Below are positions 54,235-64,000 of a stretch of 64,000 bases of DNA, one piece after another. The position numbers and the translations under genes were made by a program. The DNA comes from Aculops lycopersici (taxonomy: Eukaryota; Arthropoda; Arachnida; Trombidiformes; Eriophyidae). The stretch covers positions 9,727,118 through 9,791,117 of the forward strand of contig WNKI01000001.1 in assembly GCA_015350385.1 (NCBI GenBank), written 5' to 3'. Position 1 is the stretch's first letter. Every line of letters starts with the position of its first letter. The notes under the pieces are model-generated. The model had not been told where the DNA came from and did no database searches. It worked only from the letters and a program-made list of their open reading frames with translations.

Positions 54235-56656
54235 TAGTAACTAATTGCTATATAATCAGGCGTTCTCCTCCTTCAGTATACTTCTCTAATTCTTGATCAT
54301 ATTAAATGCAAACTTTTTACACAACCGTTATCTTACGCGTCTCATAGTGTGATCATTGGCTGACTTGTTGCATTCCTTCCGGTCGAGTTGCACGTATTCG
54401 TAAGAGGCGAGGTATATTTTACAGTGTGGCAAAGAGGATTCCAATTCAACAGGTGAATTGGTCAACTTCCGGAGAGTGGCCGCAACCAGTCGCGCGACCG
54501 GAGAGCAGAGGTTCGCGCGTTTGCATTTCTCTCATTCCCTCTCTCCTCTTCACGCTTCGACTAGCAGCATCACGCGCGCGAATATCACTGCCACTTCCGG
54601 AAAATATCAACCTGTGGCAAGTTTAGTTTTTACTCTGCCCCAGGTTAATGAAATAGTGACTCCTCCCCTTTGCTAGACTCCAGGCGAGTGATAGATAAGG
54701 GCAATGGAAAACGAAGAGTCACGTAGAATGGGTACGAGTGTCCAGGTTATGAATGGGCCTTGCTAGTGGCGACGGCGGTGGTGGTGGTGATTATGGTGCG
54801 TCGGATTTGCAACAGGCCAACCATTAGCCATGAAATTAATCTGTTGCCGCTCGTTGCGCAAGAACTCGCCAGTTTGTCGAGTGCCGCCAAGTTTTGTGTT
54901 CAGTCAACTGCGAGATCAATGGACGTCATCCTCATTGTGTCCAGTGGTTGAGGCGGTTAAGTATTAGATGGCCAGTAGCGATGATGCAGCGACGACATTG
55001 TGTCTGTCGTCCTCAAGGATAACAATGATTATCGTTGGCCACTGCAGCCAACGATGATGACAACGGAGCGGAAATGGACGAGGACAAGAAAGCGTATGAT
55101 TTAGAGAAAGAGAGAGACGGCAACTTGTGTGTTACCTGCTCCATTCAAGTTTTTGAATAAAACTCCTCAGGTGAGATGCTGGCTTTTGGCGCTGTAACAG
55201 CGGCCCTAAGGTTCACACGTTCGCTTGCAATGGGGACACACAAGTACGGATTTGGAAACAGAGAGCAGCTGCTTCCAAGTTGCTCTCTTTACCTTTGGTC
55301 CGATGCAATCAGCACTGCGGTTGCGGTTGAGCTCTAGTTTGAGTCGAATCTTTTCTATGGCTGCAAGAAAACTTTCAGTTTTTGGTCGTTGTCTCCTCTT
55401 AAAGATCTCCTGCTCGCACAGGTAGTCGCAGTGGTGTCATCTTTGACTAAATTATTTTCAAACTTTTGGGTCGACACTTTTGATGTAGGAAAAGAGGGAG
55501 GCTTTCTACGAACCCCGAAGCTGTAAGTTTCCTGTAAGTTTGCCAAACTGCCTCTTTTCTCGATGGTTCACATGATGGTCGCTGTCCACCACCACTCGAC
55601 TATATTTGCAACCTCAACTCGCGTTCCCATTCATAATTTCACTTTGCAAATGAAACGCTCGTTTCACACCGAGAGGAATCCATTCACAGTTTCCAATTTT
55701 CGGTCAATGAAAGTTTCCGCTAGCGTCTCCAAAGCTAGAGGCAGCAAACACAAAACTCGGAGGCGCGAGAGGAAGTGGCCGGTGGGACAGCGACAATGAT
55801 GATTAATCTGTGGAATGGTATCATTACCTGTACCTTTTGGATTGCTTGTGGCGCAACAGTCACTTGAGCGAGTTCAGTTGATGCAGTTAAAACTCGCCAC
55901 TGGACCCACAAAGGAGCAAAACTTTCCATTCCGAGATCAACTTCTGACTCAAAGTTCGATGGAAACAATACAATGCAATTCAAGTCGTCAGCTCGAGGTA
56001 AAGGGAAATGAGTGATCCAAGAGCAAGTTGGCCGCTGAACACATGTTGCTGTTTGTGGCTCTGGCTACGACTTTGGATCTTTGCCGAGTTTGTGCTATAG
56101 ACTAAATCTAGCCCAACTTTAGATCAGACCACCGATTTGTTGCGTGATTTTATCTCGCCAATCGAAAGAATTTGTCGCCACCAATCGGATGACAATGAAA
56201 TCGATACGATACTTTGAGTTGGCGATAAAAATCAGTCGCATGTTCACTGGATTCGAGTCGCGTGACCGCAAAACAAAAGTTTGCCTCGAGAGCGAGAGAA
56301 AGAGAAAGCAAGTCGCGAGTGGAACTCAATTATATCAGACTAATTGAATTGAGTTGAATTGGTTTCGGTCGGTTCGGTTTAGTTTGGTTTGGTTCCAATC
56401 GATGGACTCGCAACGAGCAAAGGAAACGAGAATGAAAGCATGAAATCAAGGGGAAAGCAACAAACTTTCAAGTTGAAGTTGCATGTCAATTCCATTCGCT
56501 TCAGTTGGTCTCTCACCCGAGGCTTCGTTAAAGTGCACAAAAGTCGCGTGAACTTTGCTCACTTCAAGTTTCCGGTTTGAGCTGCCAACCTCTCGCGCTA
56601 ATGCATTTAAATTTTGTGACTTTACCTGCCCCCTGTTCTGCTGTGTACTGTTATTA

Positions 56657-56696
56657 GTGGTGGTGGTGGTGGTGGTTGTTGTTGTTGTTGTTGTTG
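56657..56696. repeat. (GTG)n(GTT)n microsatellite
   Basis: Six or so GTG units run into seven or so GTT units. Confidence 0.75.
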
Positions 56697-58649
56697 CACA
56701 ACAGCGACATCAACCAAACAACAAGTGGCTTGTGCTCATTGTTTCTCGTCGATGGCGGCGGGGACGGCGACGTCGACGAGTCAAAGTTTTATTTTTATTT
56801 TTCTCTGCAAAGGTAAAACTTTTTTGGCACTGCAAACATTAACTAGCGACTAGAGAACATCATCAAAAACAAATACAAACTCCAGCATCCAGGGGAAAGC
56901 ACCGCCTCAATAGTGGTGGTAGAAATCGGCCTAAGCGCAAATGACAACTCGCTCTACTGCTGAATAGATGGTAACATAAAACTTCAAAGCCAAAACCAAC
57001 AACACGGCAGAAAATCGATTATTTAATTTACCTGTCAATTCGCAGTTGCATCTAGAATAATAATCCAACCACCAGGTAAAAATCAAAAGCACCACAAACT
57101 TAATGAACTATGGTCGTTGGTGGCAGTGATCGAGCTAAATATTCGCATTCGACTAGTTGGTGCAACATTTTGATGGCGCAACATTCGAGCTAGAGAGCGA
57201 GCATCTCTCTTTGCCAACTCGACTTTCCTTTTGTGCCTCTTCGTGTGCAAAAACGAAGAGAGAGAGAGAGACCAAGGATCCAAAAGCGCCACTCGATTGA
57301 ACTAACAAGTAAGAGCGAGCAATGGGCAAAACTACGAGCTTTGACTTTACCTGTGCGCTTAGCTGTCTTTAGCGTTCGTGATGCAACAACCAAAGCGAAC
57401 ACTACGCGCACCACCACCACCATCATCATCACCAGCAGCCAACTACTTCCGCCGGCGACTCGCAGATTCGCGTGCTCACAATCGAGTTTTTGCTCCCTCG
57501 TTTCGCGAACTTTTGGACGACTACAACTGCGACGGGTACTAAAGCGCAAATAAAACTACCACTACCTCGACTAATAAACAAAACCAACTTTATTCATTCC
57601 AAAGGCCCACACAAGCCACCTACCTGCCTCGCTCTGCTCGTTCGCTTGTGGCGGTCGCGCGCGTTGAGTTGATGATTACGAGCGCAAACTCATATCGGCT
57701 TCGTTGAGATTATGTGTTCCCCTCTTTCTCTCTGCACAACTTTACCTGCGCCACTTGTTTGTCTACCTCGAGCATCGCGACCACTGAGTCCGAATCGTCG
57801 TCGTCGCCGCTTCTATCGTCAACCTCGTCACTTCTGTTTGCGGGCCAATAACGCGACACCAGAGCCACGCAACTCGGTTGGCTGCAATGAACTCGCCGCT
57901 CTCATCGTTGGCGTCAATTAAGGTTAGGTAAGAGCCAGCGACGATTATGACGGCCACTACGACGAGCTAGCAGGTGAATGGATTCCCGGCGACTTTGTCA
58001 CCGCAGCGCTCAGTTTGTTTAGTTTAGTCCATTCCAGTTTCCCCCCTTTGAGTTGTTTGAGTTGCGCTATTCCTAGGAAACTTCCAAGGGATGCTAACCT
58101 TTTGCCAGAGAGCGCGGCGCCAGCTGCAGTTACTCGAGAGCCAACAATGGACGGTCGCTTGAAAGGAGTAGCGATGGCGAGTTATGGTGGACCCAACAAA
58201 AGTCGGCGCCATTCTTAACCTTTGCATCGAGCCAACTGACCGACTTGGCTGCGGCCTCCAGTTGCGTCATGCGGCTACTTGTTTGCGGTTGTTTAGGCCA
58301 GTGGCGGAGTTTATCTGCGACACTCGAACAGTATCAGTAACAGCAGCAGCGTTTGCAACCAACAGAATGCCACTTGTTTTGTCGCGTTTTCATCATCATC
58401 GTCGCCGTCGTTGTCTCATTTTATGCCGAGAAACTCAATGACGTCGACTTGATAGCGTTCCAGCGAGACAACAAAAGATTCTCTCTCTATCTCTGTTCCA
58501 GTTGCCGAGGCAAAGCAACTGGCAACTGGCAACTCTATAGACGAGAGCGGCGGCCATAAAGTTCCACTCGTCGTCTGTTCTTTCTGTTGGAGAGTTGCAA
58601 AGTGGCAGAGTTTGGAGTGGCACAGGTAGCGGCTAGCAGAGTCCATTTT

Positions 58650-58654
<5 letters not shown>

Positions 58655-58681
<27 letters not shown>
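58655..58681. repeat. (CT)n microsatellite
   Basis: About thirteen CT units. Confidence 0.8.
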
Positions 58682-58687
<6 letters not shown>

Positions 58688-59721
58688 GGCGAAACTGACC
58701 AATCTGCGCCACAATGGAAGCCAACGATGCAAATTAACAACAATGGCGCCTAGCCACTGCGAATGAGATGATGCGACGAGATGCGATGCGATGCGATGCG
58801 ATCCGCAACAGACTTGACCACCACCACCGAGCGACGTTTTCTTCTGCGCCAAACACAAAATCTGAATCGCTGGCCACTTTGGCGGCTAGGCGCTGGAAGG
58901 TCACTGTGAGCTGCTCTTTCGCCGAGGCCAAAAGAGCAGCGACTGCGACAAGCTGTCAGCCAGCCGCGACAAATTCAAATTCGAATTCAAAAGCGCAAGC
59001 ACAAAACCCGGCAGCAAAAAGAGAGTACAAAAGACTGGCCGCTTGAGCGTTCGCTGCAATCATGAGGTCGAGTCGGTGGTTACTGGAGGTCGGCGCTGAG
59101 GCGGAAAAATTAGCCGCCAACTAGAGGAGCAGAGTGGCAACATTTTTGCTGGTCAGCTTTTCGTTAGTTGGCTTTGCTTTTGGTCAGCTCCAGAGCTGCG
59201 TGTTGAAATAAAAAAGCTGCACGCGAGCCTATAACTTGTGGTGATTGTCGAGATCCAATTCTGTGGTTGGTACAAACGTATAAGTATATGGAAAAGTCGG
59301 AGCGCTGCGTAAAGTCCGCGGAGTAACAACTCACTACTGTACTGATCGAGATTTTCTCGTTTGTCCAGTAAAATCAGCGGTTTCGCTGGCAATCTGTTCG
59401 GTGTGAGGCTTCGCGAGTTTATTACATTTAAGTCTATGGTTGTTTTTTTTTCGCTTGTTTGTTTGGTTGGTTGTTATATAAATAGAAATAATAATAGCAA
59501 TAATAATAATAATAATAATGATAATGTGATAACATTGGGCCTCAAGATTAACTTCTCTGAGCCAACCAAGATACTTCTCCTATCTGATGATTACTCGTCC
59601 AGTCTCCCTCCTCGGCGGGCACCATGCAATCCACCTTACCTGTGCAAGGTTCCGCCGCCGCCGCGAAGCTCGACAGCAACCCTCTTCTCTCTCCCTCCAG
59701 CCAACCGACCGACCAACCAAC

Positions 59722-61935
59722 TCACATGTGTCGCTTCATGTGCAAAGACAGGTGATCGGACCGACTAAAGGCCTTGTCGCACTGTTGGCAGTGGAACGGT
59801 TTGTCGCCAGTATGTTTCCTATAATGCCGCGTGAGCTCATCGGAGCGCGCAAACTTCCATCCGCAGCCAGACCACGAGCACTGGTAGGGCTTCTCACCTG
59901 TGTGCGTTCTCAGGTGCGCCTTCAGGTGGCTCGATTTGGAGTAGGTCTTGTTACACGTGTTGTTATAGGAGCAGGTGTGCAGAGTCAACTTTTTGGGCCG
60001 CTTCGAAGCTCGCCGGCCGCGACGAGCTTTTGTGGGAGCACTCGCTTGCGTGGTGCTCGCTGGATCGTCTGCCGTTGGAATGAGCTGGCCAGAGTGCGGG
60101 TCAATGGTGGTGGTGATTGCTGTCGTTCCATTGGCTTCCACTGCCTGATTTGTTCCGTTAGCTTGCCGTCTCTTGCGTGGTCTTCGTGTTACGGCTCGGG
60201 GTTGGCCGTTTCGCTTCAAGCGCGTTGTTGTGCTCGAAATGATCTCGTCGGTTACCGTCACCGTTCCGCTCACTCCAAGACTCTTTGCCTTGGTCTCTTC
60301 GACTGATTGGATTTGGACCGGCTGGCTGTTGTTGAAGTGATTGTTGTTGAATGGCAAGTTGCTAATGTTTGACTCGACCAAATTGGGGCCAGGATTTGCC
60401 GACTCAAGTTGAGTGTATTGCTGCTGCTGCGTAATAACTGATTGCGTCGAGTAGTAGGACCCGTGATGCGGTTGCTCGTGGATATAGGTCGCTGCAAGGT
60501 GGCCGTCGGCGCCGCTTCCGTAAAGCTCGTGTGTTTGCTGTTGATAGGATTGCTGCTGTTGCTCTTGTTGCTGGTGATCAATCGGAACTTGAGGTTCATG
60601 ATGGAGGTGTTCTGAGAAGATTGGCATTTGGTGTCGCTGGTGTGGGTGCGAGTGGCCTGCATAGTCGGAATGGTTTGGTGTCGCTACGTAATCGCAGGTG
60701 TAATTTGGATCGCTTTGCGCCGCGTAACTCTGATTGTGATGCAGCTCATGTTGGCTCTCGATACTCGTCGAGTTGGTTGCCGTATTGGTGCTAGTCGTCG
60801 ATGAGGATGTCGAGGAGGAATGAAGATTGTGATGGTAATGGACAAGATTCTCTTGTTGTTGTTGTTGTTGCTGGTGGTTAAGATGATGGTGATAAATTGA
60901 TGTCGGCTGCTCTAGGTGGTGGAGTTGGTAGTCGGAGGTTAGGTAGGAAGCCTTGACTTCCGCTTGCTCGATGACCTCAGTGTTTAGACTACCGTTGCTT
61001 GGTGTCAACTGAATGTAGGTGGCTGTGGTGGTTTGGTCTTGGTAGTGCGAAGCTGGCTGCTGCACACTTGAATCTAGGTATCGGATATCCTGAGACTGCT
61101 GATAGGAGATTGAATCGGCAGTTTGGTGTTGATGCTGTTGCTGCGGCTGATGATGATGATGATGATGATGCAACGAGTGATCTGAGACTGGCGAGTGGTC
61201 GAGCGCATTGGAGCCGCCAATTGGCGTTCCACTATTTGATGCAAAATTTGACACGTAGGGATCAGTTGGGTTTTGAAGCTGCGAGTCAATGCTTGTGTTG
61301 GTCAAGGTGACATATTGGGGCTGATTATGAATCGACGTGTAGGATTCGTACGGATGTTGGTTGTGGTGTTCGTGGTGGTGGAAGTTTGTGGTTGCCGCCG
61401 ACGATGTTGAGGAAAACTCGTGGTGGTTGCTACTTCCGGTTGAGGTTGGGTAAGCTGATTGTTGTTGTTGCTGCTGCTGCTGGATGTGATTGTCGTTGTT
61501 GTTGTCGTTGTTGTTGCAAACGGTATTAGTGTGGCCACTGGATTGGTGTTGATGCTGATGCTCGCCCATCACTTGACTCTGGCAGTGATCGGCAACGCTC
61601 GTGGCAAACAGGTAGTTGTCGTCGGGATCCGCGGATACCATTAAATCACCATCGAGTTCATTCAAAACCATCGACGAGGATTCGCACATCGAGCTCGGAT
61701 AGCGCGAGCTCGAGGTGGTGGAGCTGCTGCTTGCGGCCGAGTTTGTGGTTGTGGGACTTCCGCTGCTCGTGAGCTGACCGCAACCAAGACTTGAGCTTGC
61801 GGGCGAGCCGTAGCCATTAAGGCTGTTCAAGTTTGAGGAAACTTGCGAGTGGCTCAGGTGCGAGCCTAAATGATGATTGTGATGATGGTGGTGGTGATGG
61901 TGTTGAAGTGGATACTCGGCTGTTGCGTAAGACAT
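59722..61935 (-). CDS. Klf: Kruppel-like factor with three C-terminal zinc fingers
   Basis: Intronless as read, 737 residues, with a near-ideal start context (CACCATGT). The first 550 residues are low-complexity: His runs at about 12-22, many Gln, Ser and Thr runs, and repeated Tyr/Ser/Pro stretches, typical of activation regions. A basic segment (about 560-650, RPRKRRQ, RRGRRASKRPKK) probably acts as nuclear localisation signal. Three C2H2 fingers occupy 653-737: CSYNNTCNKTYSKSSHLKAH, CSWSGCGWKFARSDELTRH and CQQCDKAFSRSDHLSLH, linked by TGEKPY and TGDKPF. Contact residues match the KLF1/2/4 type, which binds GT/CACCC boxes. The protein ends two residues after the last finger; the stop codon lies within a GTGAGT donor consensus, so a spliced alternative end is possible. 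Confidence 0.93.
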   Translation of the reverse strand: MSYATAEYPLQHHHHHHHHNHHLGSHLSHSQVSSNLNSLNGYGSPASSSLGCGQLTSSGSPTTTNSAASSSSTTSSSRYPSSMCESSSMVLNELDGDLMVSADPDDNYLFATSVADHCQSQVMGEHQHQHQSSGHTNTVCNNNDNNNDNHIQQQQQQQQSAYPTSTGSSNHHEFSSTSSAATTNFHHHEHHNQHPYESYTSIHNQPQYVTLTNTSIDSQLQNPTDPYVSNFASNSGTPIGGSNALDHSPVSDHSLHHHHHHHQPQQQHQHQTADSISYQQSQDIRYLDSSVQQPASHYQDQTTTATYIQLTPSNGSLNTEVIEQAEVKASYLTSDYQLHHLEQPTSIYHHHLNHQQQQQQQENLVHYHHNLHSSSTSSSTTSTNTATNSTSIESQHELHHNQSYAAQSDPNYTCDYVATPNHSDYAGHSHPHQRHQMPIFSEHLHHEPQVPIDHQQQEQQQQSYQQQTHELYGSGADGHLAATYIHEQPHHGSYYSTQSVITQQQQYTQLESANPGPNLVESNISNLPFNNNHFNNSQPVQIQSVEETKAKSLGVSGTVTVTDEIISSTTTRLKRNGQPRAVTRRPRKRRQANGTNQAVEANGTTAITTTIDPHSGQLIPTADDPASTTQASAPTKARRGRRASKRPKKLTLHTCSYNNTCNKTYSKSSHLKAHLRTHTGEKPYQCSWSGCGWKFARSDELTRHYRKHTGDKPFHCQQCDKAFSRSDHLSLHMKRHM

Positions 61936-62820
61936 GGTGAAACTTTACATTCGGACTTTTAATCTTTAAAATCGACAAAGCAAACTAGCTTCACATCGAC
62001 TCGCTATTTCCTCTCCCGCTCGCTATGGACTTTCTGGCAAAATAACAACAATGATAATAGTTGCGATAGTATCTAGTGATCTTCTATTTTTCCAATTGAC
62101 CGCTAATCTCTCCACTCGCCTCGCTTGTGTTCTTTGCATCCGGCCACTCGAATTGTCATCCAACGACTGAGTTGCGTCTAGTCTGGCTGCCACCTGAGCG
62201 CCACCACTGGATCTCTGGCTTTCGAACTTGAGTTGCGCAAGCGGCGAGATTTCGGCCTTTGAATTTTGAGTTGTCGCGGATGCGGCGCTCTCCTGGCGGG
62301 ATTTTAGCGCATGCGCTCACCACTCGCACTCCGCCTTTTGGTTTAATCATCGACGTGGTCGTCGTCGCCGCCGCCAACTGACTCCAATGCATCACACAAA
62401 CTCATTGGCCAAATGAATGAATGAATGAATGAGGGAACGAAAGCTAGCATTTGGCAATTATATTTTCATGTGCGCGCTGAACTTGGCACCACCACGACCA
62501 CCACAACTACCACCAACTCGACGGCGAGCTACAAGCGACAATAATGATGGAGGTTGCCAATTTACCTGCTCGCTTCTTTGTCTCCTACTTCACTTCGCTT
62601 GTAGCTCGTGTTTGTGTGTGTTTGTGTGTGTGTGTTTTTCGGTTCGGCCCAAACCAGAGAGTCTAGCTAACTGGCGGTCAGGTTGGCGTGTAACAAGGCT
62701 AACGGTAAAGTTTGGTGGCTCACCTGTCGCCGCGGCGGCCGGCAATCAGGCGCCATAATCGGCGGCAGCGGGTCGGTCGAATGGCAGACAGGAAATACGG
62801 AATAATCGCGCTAGTTGCTT

Positions 62821-62854
<34 letters not shown>

Positions 62855-64000
62855 AGTTGGAATAGAGAGTTGTAAGCAAATCAATTGGTTGCCTAACTTA
62901 TTCAAATTGGGCGTCTGGTTGCTTGCTTGCGTCTACTTAGTGAGTGAGTGACTGACTGAGAGAGGCAGTCAGTTTTGCCGAGAGTTAGCTAGTGAGAGTC
63001 AATGAGAAAGGAGGCGAGCGGAGCAACAATCGTTTTGGGCGCGCGTCTAAAGCGTAAGCAAAGTCATGATGCCACATCTACCTGTCCGAATGGGAGAGAG
63101 AAAAACAGCAACAAATGGAAACGAGCTGTCGGATGTGAGGCCAAATTTGCGTGGGCGCCGCGCCAAAGTCAGAGGCAAAGTCGGAGGCAAAGGCAAAACA
63201 ATGTTGTTCCGTGAAAACTCTAAGGCCAGTGTTAGCTGTGCAAATCGAGTGACCATTACCGTTGCAGCAGCAGCAGCAGCAGCAGCAGCATCAGCGGGAG
63301 CAGCGGGAGCAGCTCCAGTTGGCCAATGTAATAATTACGCAAATCGGAATTGGACCACCAGTCTGCCGCCTCCAACAACGAGGCCGACTGCTCATTGAAT
63401 TGCTAGCTCTCTTGTCATCATCATCACCGTAATCACCAGTGCCCATCGTGTCTCTCGCTCGAATATACTTGGTTGGTGTGGTGTGCGCTACGGGCTCAGG
63501 CTCAGGCACAGGTAGCCGGTTGACTTTGCTCGCGCGACTCGAGAAATGGAACCATCATTCTCTCACTTTCCATTGTTTTGCTTCTCATTTTGCTGCCCAT
63601 TCGTTCAAAAGGAGAGAGAGAGAGAGAGAGTGAGCTGCATTCGTGTAGCTAGCCGACTGGCCGACGACTGGCATGGCGAAAACAAGTGGCCAATCCAACT
63701 AGGAAACTGCAAGCAAAAGTGGAGATTCAAATTCAATTTCCAAGAACGAGAAAGAGAGGAGAAAGAGAGGAAGAGAAAGAAACGGAGCGAGGAAGTTTGC
63801 GCCGTGTAAACAAAGGGCGACAGGTACTCGCTGGCCGGTTGAAACGGAAACAACGGGATTGGCTCGCTCGCTGCGCATCCCTCGCAAGTCACCACTCGCT
63901 ACCAAGCAAAGGATGCCGCTCCACGACCAAGACCACGGCCACGACGACTGCTACGACGACTCGGCAATTGTTAGTTCCGACTTGCGACTTGCGAGTTCGA
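61936..64000. other. Upstream region of the KLF gene
   Basis: No other gene recognised. Presumed promoter and 5' leader of KLF. Contains (GT)n near 62609-62637, a CGTTGT run near 62827-62853, (CAG)n at 63264-63290, a GA run near 63612-63630, and a TTACCTG (minus-strand donor-like site) near 62564. Confidence 0.45.

Larger units (their letters stand above)
54235..59721. other. Gene-poor spacer between HOP and KLF genes
   Basis: No gene recognised. The left edge is the HOP 3' UTR, the right edge the presumed KLF 3' UTR (minus-strand AATAAA at 59423-59418). It holds (GTG/GTT)n at 56657-56696, (GATGC)n near 58778-58801, (CT)n at 58655-58681 and (AAT)n near 59490-59518. TTACCTG (a CAG/GTAA donor on the minus strand) occurs at least seven times. 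Confidence 0.5.

Noticed and set aside
1..64000. tRNA, rRNA, CRISPR, viral or bacterial genes
   Set aside because: No cloverleaf with a TTCGA-type arm, no rRNA core, no direct-repeat array and no viral or prokaryotic proteins were found by reading; a dedicated RNA scan was not possible.

Overview
This is a piece of a eukaryotic nuclear genome, almost certainly an arthropod and most likely a chelicerate such as a mite. The evidence is spliced genes with short GT-AG introns (92 to 122 bp, one of 638 bp), AATAAA signals, metazoan developmental genes (a Delta-type Notch ligand, a Barx homeobox gene, a Kruppel-like factor), an elevenin-type neuropeptide precursor and a degenerate papain-like protease. 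No operons, rRNA, tRNA, CRISPR array or virus were recognised. Assignment to mites is inference. A 20-base N run at 48891-48910 marks an assembly gap.

Layout. 1-3940: no gene recognised. 3.9-4.9 kb: two-exon papain-fold protein that has lost its catalytic residues. 5.1-16.3 kb: an old tandem duplication. Its first unit carries a monocarboxylate-transporter-like gene, a mitochondrial IF-2 gene and a dead scrap of Sec61 alpha; its second carries a second transporter, a dead scrap of the IF-2 gene and the intact Sec61 alpha. Nested inverted-repeat elements lie directly before the IF-2 ORF. 15.8-21.6 kb: compact housekeeping genes (SEC61 alpha, eIF2 alpha, a small secreted protein, a UBL4-like protein). 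22.9-27 kb: a tetraspanin, an elevenin precursor and a cysteine-rich secreted protein.

27-39.5 kb is a long gene-poor stretch before the Delta-type gene (39.5-42.5 kb), followed by a single-pass membrane protein (43.1-44.3 kb). 44.3-51.4 kb is another gene-poor stretch rich in microsatellites. A Barx-type homeobox gene is at 51.4-52.6 kb, a short HOP/STIP1 co-chaperone at 53.3-54.2 kb, and a minus-strand KLF gene at 59.7-61.9 kb, flanked by noncoding DNA.

Functionally the window splits in two. The left part holds housekeeping genes of protein synthesis and secretion (eIF2 alpha, mtIF2, Sec61, UBL4), closely spaced. The right part holds developmental regulators and signalling genes separated by several kilobases of low-complexity, motif-rich DNA, as expected for cis-regulatory territory. 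Most extra ORFs in those spacers look like chance readings of GC-rich or repeat DNA.
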